A stretch of 64,000 nucleotides of DNA, from assembly GCF_910596095.1 (NCBI RefSeq), contig NC_056538.1, positions 32,367,594 through 32,431,593 of the forward strand, in the 5' to 3' direction. Under the pieces are notes generated by a model. The model was not told the DNA's origin. It saw only the letters and a list, made by a program, of their open reading frames with translations, and did no database searches. Numbering within the stretch: position 1 is the stretch's first letter; every line of letters begins with the position of its first letter. This DNA comes from Thunnus maccoyii. Lineage: Eukaryota; Chordata; Actinopteri; Scombriformes; Scombridae. Both the position numbers and the translations under genes were made by a program. Below are positions 36,944 to 48,306 of the stretch, piece after piece.

Positions 36944-38835
36944 TGCAGTTGTACCTTCTCTTGGTCTGTATGAAAGGCAGGCATACTGTTAGTAGCAGCT
37001 ATATTGGGCTGTGTATGAAGAGCAGCACTGGGAGTCTGAGCTGTAGCTTTGTCCGGGGGTCCCACAATAAGGCAGCTGGGCACAGCGCCCAGAGCCAGGT
37101 GGTGAGATGATACTCTTGAGCTGGCGTTGATCAGCAGGTTGCGGCTTATGGGGCTGGGGTTTGCGATCTGGCCCTCACAGACTGAGGTGGAGCCCATGCC
37201 AGCCCGTGCCTGGCACAACTGGTTGATTTGGTGCACGATGCTGCTCAGGTCGCCAGGCCGGTTCTGATGCAGGCTGGCTGCCATGGACAGTGGGATGGTG
37301 GAGGTAGATACAGTTACATTTGGTGGGGCATCTGCGTCAGGGAGCTTCCGGGGCCCGTATGCCCCCGGCGGGGGCTGCTGGAGGCTGTTAGGCATGGTCG
37401 GAGGTCCTGCACCCACAGCCTGGGGAGGGGGCTGTGAGCCAACTAGACCCTGGGCATGCTGCAGGCTCGGAAGCTGAGCTCCATCAGACATGTGGCGCAG
37501 ATCCTGAGTCACACCTTGTTGTGTAAGTAAAGCTTGCGGAGGAGCCGTCTGATGCTTTAATGTCTGCAGGTGAGAAAGATGCTGCTGTGGTATGACTGAT
37601 GGACAAGACTGGCTCTGCTGTTGCTGTAGTGCCTGGGTGTGAGGCAGACTCTGCTGCCTCTGTATGCCTTGTGGGTGAGCCAATCTTTGCTGCTGTGAAG
37701 TCTGAACCTGGGACAAACTCTGCTGCCGCTGCAGAGCTTGTGAATGAGCCATGTTCCTTTGCTGTAAAGCCTGTGGGTTCGGCAAAGTTTGAGGCTGCTG
37801 TAAAGTCATTGGATGAGTCATGCTTTGCTGCTGTTGCTGTAGCGCCTGCGGGTGAACCATGCCTTGCTTCTGGGCAGCCTGGGCCACAGGCTGCGACGGG
37901 CCCTGTAGGTGAGGAGCAGGCTGAGGAAGGTTTAAAGTGCTTTGAGTGGCGTATGGTCCACTGTGAGGGTTCATGACGGCCTTATGAAGCTGTCGGGCGC
38001 GGCTGCCGTCTGATTCTTTGATGACGCCTTTAGCAGGCGCACGGAGGACAGCCAGCAGGCCGCCACTGGCGCTGACCTGAGAGGGGTAGGGACTGTGGCG
38101 TTGGCTGGACGACGATGTGTCAAGCCCGTTTACTGTGCGGCGAATGTGCTTCCTTTGAGGTACTTTGACACTGTTGGGGAAGATCTGGATGGTCAGAGGG
38201 TTGTTGGCAACTTTCTTAGCATAGGCATCCAACTCTGCTGGGGTTGGATAGCTGACAGATCTCATCTTCTGTGTAGTTTCCCCTGCAATGTGTAAAAAGT
38301 TAGACGACCAGAAACGGCTAGCAAAGCACAATGACCAACACTATATACTGAAATGCATCACTATGACAATAAGCAATGTGTGAATAAAATGTGCTGCTGC
38401 TGCTTCATCGTAGCTTTATCTGCAACTGCAGCTAGCACGGCGCTTTATGGATGACAAAAACTTGCTTTGCCTCTTAGAGTGTTTTGCATCAAATGCTTAA
38501 TTATGTGTTTAACTGTTCAACTCCTACATTAAAGCCAGGATCATGTACACTGTTCAACTAGAATTGAATCTTGCAGGTAGAGTTTATTTGTTCATCACAA
38601 TTTAAGCTTTTAGGGGTCAGTGATGACATAATCTTGCACAATCTTTGTCATGTAAAGGATAAGTAATATCAGGTCCGTAACGCTGACCGATGATGAAGTT
38701 ACTACTTTCAAAAGAGGAAATAAAACCACAACACGGTGAAAGAAAGCACATACATTTCTGAAGTCCAGTGTTCATCTGCGTGCGGGAGAGAAGTCGGATG
38801 GTAGGGTCACCTGATGCTGGCAGACAGGCCAGCAT
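36220..38835 (-). CDS. fam222b: FAM222B-like glutamine-rich protein (fam222b), 2 coding exons, 714 aa
   Basis: FAM222 proteins are poorly characterised vertebrate proteins, so no molecular function is claimed. The coding exons are 38754-38835 (MLACLPASGDPTIRLLSRTQ then MNTGLQK) and 36220-38282. The phase-1 junction makes a W codon (QK-W-ETTQKMR). Family hallmarks seen: YPTPAELDAYAKKVANNPLT, IFPNSVKVPQRKH, RRTVNGLD, DAPPNVTVSTSTIPLSMAA, DLSSIVHQINQ, SVCEGQIANPSPISR and the C-terminal HHPGYR. Human FAM222B is about 562 aa. The extra length here comes from glutamine-rich tracts, including a run of about 19 Q followed by mixed Q/H, and degenerate 12-14-residue repeats with the core HPQALQQQ. The long antisense Ala/Val/Leu ORFs over the CAG tract are artefacts of this composition. 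The start matches the human N-terminus. A 10-codon uORF lies just upstream. Confidence 0.93.
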
Positions 38836-38881
38836 GTCACTATTCCACTAATGCAGCATGGGACACCTTCTCCTCACCATA
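38754..38881 (-). other. fam222b: fam222b exon with start codon and a short uORF
   Basis: The acceptor TTTCTCCCCCAG precedes 38,881 on the minus strand. Between it and the main ATG (38,835) lies a 10-codon uORF, 38,880-38,848 (MVRRRCPMLH, stop TAG), 12 nt before the main start. The coding part runs to the donor at 38,754 (AAAT before GTATGT). The uORF could dampen translation, though its own ATG context was not evaluated experimentally. Confidence 0.6.
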
Positions 38882-41235
38882 CTGGGGGAGAAACAGAGCA
38901 GGCGCAAGTCAGCCACTGATAGACACTTACGTTGGTGTGAAATGACTTTGCTATCTCCTATTTTCACATCCAGTACAATGTGACCTTTTGCAAATGGCAG
39001 CTTGTAATAAACTGAGATCATGGCTCTGTAAAAGCTCACTGCGTACACCCTGCAGCTCGCAAAAAAAAAAGCCAAGATGGAGATGTGAAAAAGCCTTTTT
39101 TTCTCGCCTTGAACAAAACAGCACATAGAACACAGCATGAAGGCAGACTGCAGCCAAACGGCTATCTTCTTAAAACTCACATGAGGCTGAGCCAAAAGCA
39201 CACAGTTAAAAAAAAAAAAAAAAAAGCACAATTTCCTCTGCTGAACATGGTTTAGTAGGTCATGTTATGAAAAAGTTAGACCCAAATGGAAGCGCTGGTC
39301 CCTGAATCCAAATACATTTTTATTGTAGATTAAATTGAAAAAGCTGGAGATCTTATTCAAGGTTTATTTAATACTTGATCTTACCGATACACTGGTTTGT
39401 AAAGATTGCACCACAATGACGAGTCAGTTTTTAGTATTTCAACAAACATCAACACATTGCTGATAAATCTGCAAAATGATGTGTAAGTAACTAAAAACAA
39501 CCTCATATCTCTGGTCAGATTGACTACGCTGCGTTATTTTTTTTAAGGCCAAAAACAAAACAAAAAAGCAGGTTCACATTTTTTTCAGGTCTGTCCTTAA
39601 ACCGTACTCACATTCCCAAATGCACATTAAAACAGTTTTAGATCGCTTTAATCCCTCCTCCGGTTCACAGTGGCCATTATAAAATCCTTCCTAATGTGCT
39701 TACAATGAAAGAGATGGGGAACCAAATCCCCAGTAGGGCTGCAACTAGCAATTATTTGTCATTAACAAGTAAATCTGACAATTATTTTCACTAATTACAT
39801 AATTAATAAATAGTGTTATGCGTCTGTTAGAATCTCTTTAAGCTCAAGGTGACATCTTCAAGTGAAATACAAAAGATAAAAAGATATTCAATTTACCATC
39901 ACAAAAGAAAAAGAAGAAGCAAATCATCACAATAAAGAAGATAAAATGAGGGAATATTCAGTATTTTTTGCTTGAAAAATGAAAATCCATTAACAGGAAA
40001 CATTTTGTGACAAATGGCTCATCAGGTAATTGATAAATTGATGTCTTTGGGTATTTACTGTACATGTTTACAGCTCAAATATATTGCAATAACACAAAGA
40101 GGTGGTGTTTACAAGGAGAACATAAGAAACAGACATCCATGTCTTCATTACCAATACCCAGTGCCACTCCTAGGCCTGCACCAATCCCCATTTCCCAGAT
40201 CGGAATTGATACTGATCTCATTAAGTGGACTGGGTATCTGCCATGATGTGACAGATTTACATGAAATACAGTTTCTTCATCAAATGTCAGTAAGATTCAT
40301 TCAGTCATGCAGGGCTGCAGAGCCACTGTAATCCCTGGCCTCGTGTTACCTTACATGAAATGTTTTTCATGACTTACTGAGGTTAAGTACACTCTGGTCA
40401 GACAACTAGAAATATAAAAAAGGCGTCATCCTATGATTTAGTCACACAATTTTTTGCAGATTCATCATCAACTTGCAGACAGTTCAATGATTCATCACTA
40501 GTTCATCACCACTGTTGAAATACTGGAAGATGACTCGTTAATAGTGGTGCAGTCTTCCAAATCTCTTAACCACTGTTGGGTTTGTTGGTGATATGACTTA
40601 CATTACAATGAATTTAGATATGAGACCAGTGCTTTGGGTGTTGATGTGGCTCTGCCTTTTCATCCTCTGCACTCCACAGGAGGACGCAGTGGAGTGAGTG
40701 TTGTCAGGAACAGGAAAGGAAAAATGGATCCTCATTAATGCAGACTGAATAATGTGACCTTTTCTACAGACATAGGTCACACTTACCGTGTAAAGCTACG
40801 GCATCGTCCCCAGCTAGTTTAAACCTTTGCAAGGCGTTTGAACGTGTCGAATGACGTATTTAATACAACCATCATCGTGGGCTACGTGAAGTTTGAGGCA
40901 GCCCGTCTGCAGCTAGTAACATTAGCCATCTGTGTAGCTACCCAGCCGGCTGTAGTTTCAAACAGCTAGCTGACGTTAGCACCGATATAATAATGTTGCT
41001 GGACTATTTCAGCTGACAAACACAAACTGAGCTGACTGCAGGGCCTCGATACTTCCCCTAAATCGAAATTAAAACTGAAAATTACAACGTTCAATAGGAA
41101 ACCACGAGTCGAGCACCACAATAAATAAGGAGCTTCTTTGTGCTTATTGTGACCAGGCCAGCTGTTAGGCAAACTTTAGCTTTTCATTGACAAAAACCCG
41201 CCGAGGCGACCTGTATTAAAGAGGAAAATACTTAC
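38882..41235 (-). other. fam222b intron 1 (5' UTR intron)
   Basis: No coding exon seen. It contains a copy of the GGGCTGCAACTAGCAATTAT-type dispersed repeat near 39,735-39,800. The stretch near 40,780-41,235 is richer in CpG and may belong to the promoter region. Confidence 0.45.
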
Positions 41236-41398
41236 TCCTCGCGAATCTATGAGTAGGGTAACTTCATTTTGTGGAGATATACCGTTGATATTGTTTTTAA
41301 TGATGAAGAGACCATCCCCAGTGTGTTGCTTCTCCGGGCGACGGCAGCAACATTTGTCGAGCATGCGCAAAGAGAAAGGACCCCTGTTCTGCATTTAG
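41236..41398 (-). promoter_or_regulatory. fam222b: Putative fam222b non-coding first exon and promoter region
   Basis: CpG-richer sequence (CGCCGAGGCG, CTCCGGGCGACGG) just upstream of fam222b. On the minus strand a good donor (GAGGA before GTAAGT) occurs at 41,235/41,236. This would fit a non-coding first exon spliced to 38,881. The transcription start is not visible and the 5' limit is a guess. Confidence 0.35.
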
Positions 41399-41485
41399 AC
41401 ATCACCGGCAAACGCCTGACCAATAATCCATAATCCCCCCAGATGAGACGTTTATTACTTCAACTCCAGGGCGGTGGCCTGGGTA

Positions 41486-42327
41486 CAGTGGTGGGAAGTA
41501 ACTAAGTACATTTACTCAAGTACTGTACTTAAGTACAATTTAGACATTTCAGAGGGAAATATTGTTCTTTCTACTCCACTACATTTATTTGACAGCTTTA
41601 GTTACTTTTCAGATGAAGATTTGACACAATGGATAATATAACAAGCTTTTAAAATACAACACATTGTTAAAGATGAAACCAGTGGTTTCCAACCTTTTTG
41701 GCTTTTGACGTCTTACAAAAAGCAGTGTGTAGTCCGGGTCACATTTCACATGTCTATGAGTTGTTAACAGCTCCACCAAATAGTGATTTTTCCCTCTAAA
41801 CTTCTCACATGCTTTCATTTCAATAAATGTTCAAATGATCCAATATTTCAGCAAAAATCAAAGATTAGAGAAAAAGTCCAAAAACTGAAAACAGATTTGT
41901 GTATCAGAACTTTGTTTTTTCTTCTTTCCTCTCCCATTAATCATCTCACCACCCCTCAGATTTATCTGCTGACCCTTTGGAGGGGCCCGACCCCTAGGTT
42001 GGGAACCACTGGACTAAACTAGCTAACTGTATATAAAGTAGTGTAAACTAGCTCCACCTCCAGCAGCTACAACAGTAACATGCTGCTCTAACACTGATGC
42101 TTCACTATTAATAATCTAATGATGTCATATATAATAATATATCAGTCAGAGGGACCAAACCACTACTTTTACTGCAATACTTTAACTACATCAAGCTCAT
42201 AATACTTATGTACTTTTACTGTGGTAGGACTTTTAATGCAGGACTTTTACTTGTAATGGAGTATTTTTACATTGTTGTATTGGTACTTTTTCTGCAGTAA
42301 AGGATCTGAATACTTCTTCCACCACTG
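41486..42327. mobile_element. hAT-like MITE, copy 2, with perfect 8-bp target duplication
   Basis: 842 bp, nearly identical to 12,393-13,215. Ends are CAGTGGTGGGAAGTAACT and CTTCTTCCACCACTG. The exact duplication CCTGGGTA lies at 41,478-41,485 and 42,328-42,335. No transposase, so non-autonomous. Confidence 0.95.
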
Positions 42328-42384
42328 CCTGGGTATCAAAAGTAAAAGTGTTATATCATTTTATCATTATTAATCATTATTGAT

Positions 42385-43015
42385 GCATTAAACACAATTT
42401 TTCCAGTGTGTGTTAAACCAGCAGTCAGGTGTCCATGGTAACAGTGAAAGAGGTTTTCCTCGCTGTAATCATTCCTCCTGTTCATACTGGATATTAAAAG
42501 ATTCTTCAAATGTGCTTTCAATGGAAGTGATGGAGGCCAAAAATCCACAGTGTGTCCACACAGTCATTTAAAAGTTGATGTGAAGCTTATATTCAGCTTC
42601 AGCAGTCTGAGTTAGTCATATCAAGTGGATATCTGACACATTTACAGTCTTTTTAGCAGCAAATTCCCTCTTTGTGTTTCCCTGTTGAGCTGTGGTGGAA
42701 GTATAGTAACAAAAAGAGGAACTTTGACACTAAAAAGACTGTAACGTTGAAAGATATCTACTTGATTTGACTCATTTGGACGCTGAAGCTTCATATTAGC
42801 TTCAGATAAACTTTTAAATACATTTTTTGCACAGAAGGAGGACTGTGGATTTTGTCCTCCATCACTTCCATTGTAAGGTCATTATGAAGGGATCTTCTAA
42901 TGGTCAGTATGAACAGGAGGAATGATTACAGCAAGAAAAACAGGTTTCAATGTTCATTTGGGCTCCTGACTGTTGTTTTAAGACACACTTGAAAAATTGT
43001 GAATCCGTCCTTTAA
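42385..43015. mobile_element. Long-TIR fold-back element
   Basis: The left half is mirrored by the right half over a large part of 630 bp: GTAATCATTCCTCCTGTTCA at about 42,465 pairs with TGAACAGGAGGAATGATTAC at about 42,910, and CAGTCAGG with CCTGACTG further out. The core also has AGCTTCA/TGAAGCT symmetry. Non-coding. Confidence 0.75.
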
Positions 43016-43179
43016 TATGGAGGCGGAGCTAATTTTAGGTGTTTTTCGATGATTTAATCGATAATAGATCAGATATTATAAACTGATCTCAGCATATGTG
43101 TTTTTCGTTTAAAATTATAACCTCAAAACTTGCAAGTAATTACACTTGTGAAATAAATGTAGTAGAGTTTAAGCAAAAA

Positions 43180-43245
43180 AAATGGCATCAAATGGAAATA
43201 CTCAAGTACAATTAGTAACTGAGTAAATGTACTGACTAATGTACA
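43180..43245. repeat. Remnant of the CAGTGGTGG hAT family end
   Basis: ACTCAAGTACAATTAGTAAC followed by TGAGTAAATGTACTGACTAA resembles the inverted terminal part of the family at 41,486, diverged and without a clear terminus. Confidence 0.45.
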
Positions 43246-43827
43246 CCAGAAAAACAAAAAACTGAAAAGTGAATGCTGTTTATTTACATGCATTTATCTG
43301 AACCCTGCAAATAACACATTGTAATCAAATTAATCTCCCTGCTTTCCATCAGTGTCAAAGAAATTATAAAATGGCTTAAATAAAATAAATAAAGCTTGCA
43401 AAGTGATTATAATTGAAATAAAGCTTTAGACTAAACATATTATTCTGTCTCTGGAACATCGTTGCTTTGATTAATGCTCTATTGTAGCATCTTTTTATTG
43501 AACTAATAAATAATAAAAATGTAATTAACCTGTTCATCAAAATGTGATGAAGAGGAGCCGGCTTCAGCTTCTTCAGTCCAGCAGCTGGATAGTTAAGAGA
43601 ACAGTGTTTACGGAGGTTTTAGTGAGCAAATTAAAGTGACGCTGTAAAAGTGTCAAGTGCTGTTTATTCTGATTTATTAGTTTTATTTTGTTTTAATTAT
43701 TGTTATTTTAGTTTTGTTTTTGGATACATGTCATGCATTTTTTGGATCAATTAAATGTCATTCATAATGATTATGCTGGTTCAGGAAATAGATGGCTAAA
43801 TTGTACTTCCATACAGCTTTACAACTT

Positions 43828-43854
43828 ACACACACACACACACACACACACACA
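43828..43854. repeat. (AC)n microsatellite
   Basis: About 13 AC units. Confidence 0.95.
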
Positions 43855-45271
43855 AACCTTCTATATACACAATGCAGTAAATCATTTGAGAAGTTTCTGA
43901 TACCTGGTTAAAACTCCTTTAATAGAAAATTCTAATCATGACATAAACAAAACAAGAACCGCGGTGCTGTTACACACTAATTTATATCTTAAATACTTTA
44001 TCATCACTAGTTTGTAATCGTACATCATTCTACCTTAAAGCATTTTTACCTTTTGAACCAAGATTAAATAGGCTGAGTGAGTGAAATGAGTAAAGTTTTG
44101 TCTGTAAAATTAAAAAAAAAAGGATAATTAATAGGAAATGCAAAAAATCAATAAATAAATTATGGCATTTTGATTTATTAGAATGACAATGAACTAAGAG
44201 TGAACTGATTATTCTGAGTACAGATGGACGGCATGCAGCAACAAGAGCATACAGGAAGTCATGGCCATGTGAGACACAGTGAACAGTGTGTTGGATTATA
44301 ACACAAACTGTTTTACAAAAAAACAACATATTAAAAAGACAATTTTATACAACGGACACATGTGAAGTTCAAAATATTTGCTTTCTAAAAAAACAAATCA
44401 GTATGATCACAGTATTATCAAGTCACTATATATCAGCAAAGAATGATAAAAAGCATGACAACAATAACAGTCGTCTGTAACTTGAACTGGATTAAGACAG
44501 GTGGGACGTTCGTACATATGAAGCAGCACAGAGACAGCTGTTGTACTTTTTGGTTGAACTTTGGTTGGAGACGTTGCCATGGAAACAGACGTCTAACAAC
44601 AAGATCAAACTAAAAATACTTGCTGCAGATGTGCTGCAGTAACGGATTAAAATATAAAATAAATATAAATAATTTCTACCTTCATTAAATCACCTGCTGT
44701 CACCAGACTGGTCGGTTTTAACTCGATATTCTGCTTTTCATGAAGGAGACGTCGGGTTAGCGGCTCATCAAAGCCTCTTTTCCAACTTTCTTTTCAGCAA
44801 AAGTAGCATCTCATGTTTTATCCTTGACATTAATTACTAAACTATGTGATCGTGTACAAGGTGAGATATTATTGCTGAAATATTGTCGGTCTGATATAAT
44901 CATATGAACGGTTTCACCAAATCAGTTTCTTTTCATTTTTATTTCTTAATTATCGTTATTATAGTAGAAAAAAACTACTCCATCTGTCTTTGGCTGCAGA
45001 TTTGAGGTGTTTTCATGTCGTGACGCTCTGAACCGTCCAGACGTTTCCTCAAGAAAAGCTTCCTGTTTGTTGAGCTGTTTTTATGCTTAACTGTGATTGG
45101 CTCAGCTGTTTCAGAGCTATGAGAGCAGCGATGTGATTGGCTGACAGACTATTTAATAATCATCCCACCTGCTGATCTATATTCACCTTCAAAATTAAAA
45201 TAATAGTTAAAATAGTATAATAAGATGTCTTCACTCCTTCGCTGTAAAGTCCATTCTCAGTGTTTGCGTGC

Positions 45272-46260
45272 CAGTGTTGTAGTCGAGTCACTAAGTCTCG
45301 AGTCCGAGTCTGAGTCAAGCGGCAACCTCTGGGGCTGTAAAATGAAGCCAATGCGGAAGTGCAAAAAACTGCAGTTCCTTGAATGGCCACTTGAGGCTCC
45401 AAAAGCGAGTTAATCCCCATAGACCCCCATGTTAAAATGTCCAACTTTACAGCAGAAATAAACATGTTTACAGTCTGGTACAAACAACGGTTTTGGTCTC
45501 TGTAGCTAATTTCCTCTTTCATGACAACTGTACAGGGGGTGAATTTTTTTATAACTCACCCGTTTAAATCTTATTAAGCCGTAAAGTTATGCATAATGAA
45601 GGACATGGCTGCTTTGAGTGACAGGTCCGCCAGCCGCTAGGTGGCTTGTTTCAGCCATTCGGCCCCGCCTCTTTGCCCATTTTTGATTGGCTGGGAGTTA
45701 GGCAGCGTCACGCACTGCCAAGATGGCGACGGCCGGAGCGGCTCGCTTTGAGCTTCAAAACCGCTCTTCAGAAACCAACGAGTGACGTCACGGTAACTAC
45801 GTCCATATTTTTATACAGTCTATAGTCTGAGTTGAGTTCCAAGATGGTCGAAGACACAGCGGTCATATTAATATTAATGATGCATCAATTTTCTTTTTTA
45901 AATTTTTTTTAAAAGTCTGACGTACCGATTCCGATTTTTGGCGATTCTGGTTTTCTTTATAAGAATTAAATACGTTTTTGGGGGGGGGGGGGTTTGGACT
46001 TAAAGGTATTACAAATTGCAAACTTTGTGTCTTCTTCACTCACGCTAAAGAACTTCCGTACCGACTACATGTGTGACTGTCTGTGCTGCAGCTGCTGCTG
46101 TGTGCATGATGTGAACCATAGTGCAGCTATGTGCAGAAAATTTGACAGCAAAAAAAAAAAAACGGATATATATCACTTTAATAAATTAACAAGTTTGAGT
46201 CCGAATGCAGTCAACGCTCAAGTCCGAGTCGAGTCACGAGTCACGAGTACTACAACACTG
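45272..46260. mobile_element. hAT-like MITE carrying a second MITE inside
   Basis: Outer ends CAGTGTTGTAGTCGAGTCAC and, at 46,249-46,260, CTACAACACTG are inverted repeats rich in GAGTC motifs. The flanks TTGCGTGC (45,264-45,271) and TTGTGTAC (46,261-46,268) match at 6 of 8 bases, a worn target duplication. Inside, about 45,330-45,835 is a different repeat ending TTATACAGTCTATAG, related to the element at 7,636-8,152. Confidence 0.75.
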
Positions 46261-47301
46261 TTGTGTACTGGAGGCTTCAAGTTTCCACATCACACTTGAA
46301 TATTGAATATTGGACCTGGATGAGCTCAGAGAAACTTTCCTCCTTCAGCAGATAAATGTGATAAAACTGCCGTCCAGTATCAAACATACATCATTCTGCA
46401 CAGAGAAGCTCAAACATTCAACTGTAAGAAGAAGTAGAAAAAAAACTTAACATATTTTTGAATGGAGGGGGACTTTAGACCCCAAAACAACAAACTGTGA
46501 TCATTTACAAACTAATATCACTGACAAAACAGACTTTTTGATAAGTTAAAGAACTAAAAACATCTATATTTGATTTCACAGTTATTAAAACAAATCAATG
46601 CAGACATGCAAACATTGAACAGAAAAGAGGTTTGGTTTGTTGACTGATGAATGATGGCTTTGCATTTACAGATGTCTGTAGTATTAAATTAAATCTATTC
46701 GTTCCTGCTCTTCAATTCTATTTGGCGTCACTGTTTGGCCTTTAAATGTTCAGAATCTATTCACATTAAGCTTTTTCCACAATATAAACATATTTCACAC
46801 AACTCCGAGCCTGTCGTTTTTACAATTTGCCCAAAAAAAAAATCATTTTTCATCTTTTTTTTAAACACCAACCTAAAGTCAGAACTACAAACGTTTTATA
46901 TGAAGACCCACACTATTAATTAAATGACCACACTACAAGCTAACTATATCACAGGAATTTGCTTCCTGTATTCCTGCCAGCACATAAATAATCATATCTA
47001 TCATGCCTGATACCAACAGTTTATGAAGAATAAAACTTTGTACACAGGAACAAACAAAACCTGCAGAAAACTCTGCAGATCGGAAAGAATTTAAAAAGGT
47101 GGAGATCCACACAGAAAGGGGGCTTCTTTTAAAGATTGTGAGCACCTGTGTTGCATTGTAAAAAAATAAATCACTGACACATAAAATAACCTGAATAACA
47201 TCTGATAGTTAAAAATTACAACATGTACAATACACAAAAAAACTCTACAATTAACGAGAAAAGATTCAGATTATCTCGGGAATGCAGATGTCAATAAATA
47301 A

Positions 47302-47335
47302 AGAGAAAGAAAGAAAGAAAGACAGAAAGAAAGAG
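47302..47335. repeat. Imperfect (GAAA)n microsatellite
   Basis: GAGAAAGAAAGAAAGAAAGA followed by one interrupted unit and two more units. Confidence 0.85.
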
Positions 47336-47548
47336 GTATATAAATAAACAAGAAGGCCTGCAGCCAGTAAACAGCAGGGCCCTGATGTATAATTACCAAA
47401 GAAAAAAGGTGTTAACATCATAATATAAATGTAACCTGGATGAGAGTCGGCAGGTAGGTCCGCTGTCAGCTGACTCTTGAATGACAAATGATACAAACGG
47501 GCCGATATATACGATTTAAATACAAAAATAAATAATTAAAAACACAAT

Positions 47549-48060
47549 CAGTGTTTCCCCCATAATAGTACAGGCCTGGTGGGCCGCCGGGCCGACGAGA
47601 ACCCCTACCAGGCCAAAAATAACGGCCAACAAATATCCATTCATTCGGAAAATCAATGATCAATAACCTCTGTGTTGTTGCCATGGAAACTCTTGATGTG
47701 ATGCGAGTGCCGCTGCTATCAGAGTACCTTTAAATGACAGCAGAGCGATAGAGAGAGAGAGAGAGAGCGTGTACGGGATGCAGGTTAGCTAACGTGAGCT
47801 AACGTAAGAAAAAGCCTTAATAACTCAGGTGACGGACAAACAAATATATCAACGTTTTTGATAAGCTTATTAAGTCATCCTCTCCTTGTAACCACTTTGT
47901 TTTAAGTCTTGATAAACTGAGGAAACAAAAATTTGAATGCAAATCTGAATTGCAGACCGCCTGCTGCGCGACTATGCCATCCAATGTGTCTCGTCCCTTT
48001 AGGCGTTTTTTTTGGTTTCGTACCACCAGGCCTGAAAAAATATTCTAGGGGGAAACACTG
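47549..48060. mobile_element. hAT-like MITE with CAGTGTTTCCCCC ends
   Basis: Left end CAGTGTTTCCCCCATAATAG and right end TCTAGGGGGAAACACTG are inverted repeats, and inner halves share AGGCCTG. Length 512 bp. It lies about 250 bp downstream of the flot2 stop, so possibly within its 3' UTR. The flanking 8-mers do not match convincingly. Confidence 0.8.
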
Positions 48061-48306
48061 ACAAAAGAGGGAAAAACAACACAAAATGTTCCCATGTTAA
48101 AACTAAATTTAAAAAAAACAAAACAAACGAGCAGCAGTGCATGCAGATATTCTGGTCCTGTATAAAGTAAGGCACCAGAGGTTTCCAAAATTCACTTGGT
48201 AGACAGTGTGTTACGTATAAAACAACAAAAAACTCTTCAAGTGTATTAAAGGCAGTCTATGAGAGTGCATACAACAGATACTGGAGTCATGTGGAGTCGT
48301 CGCTTT

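Larger units (their letters stand above)
41399..48306. other. Intergenic block between fam222b and flot2
   Basis: Contains four MITE-type elements listed separately, an AC microsatellite (43,828-43,854), a GAAAG run (47,302-47,335) and the flot2 3' UTR, whose end I could not place. I looked for ERAL1, which lies between these genes in mammals, and saw no coding exon. 43,250-45,260 and 46,265-47,545 show nothing else I can name. Confidence 0.55.

Noticed and set aside
36717-37110. Long plus-strand Ala/Val/Leu ORFs over the fam222b repeat region
   Set aside because: They are antisense readings of CAG/CTG repeats in a well-supported minus-strand coding exon.
41399-48306. miR-144/miR-451 cluster, which lies near FLOT2 in mammals
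   Set aside because: I scanned by eye for the mature sequences and saw neither. Absence is not proven without a search.
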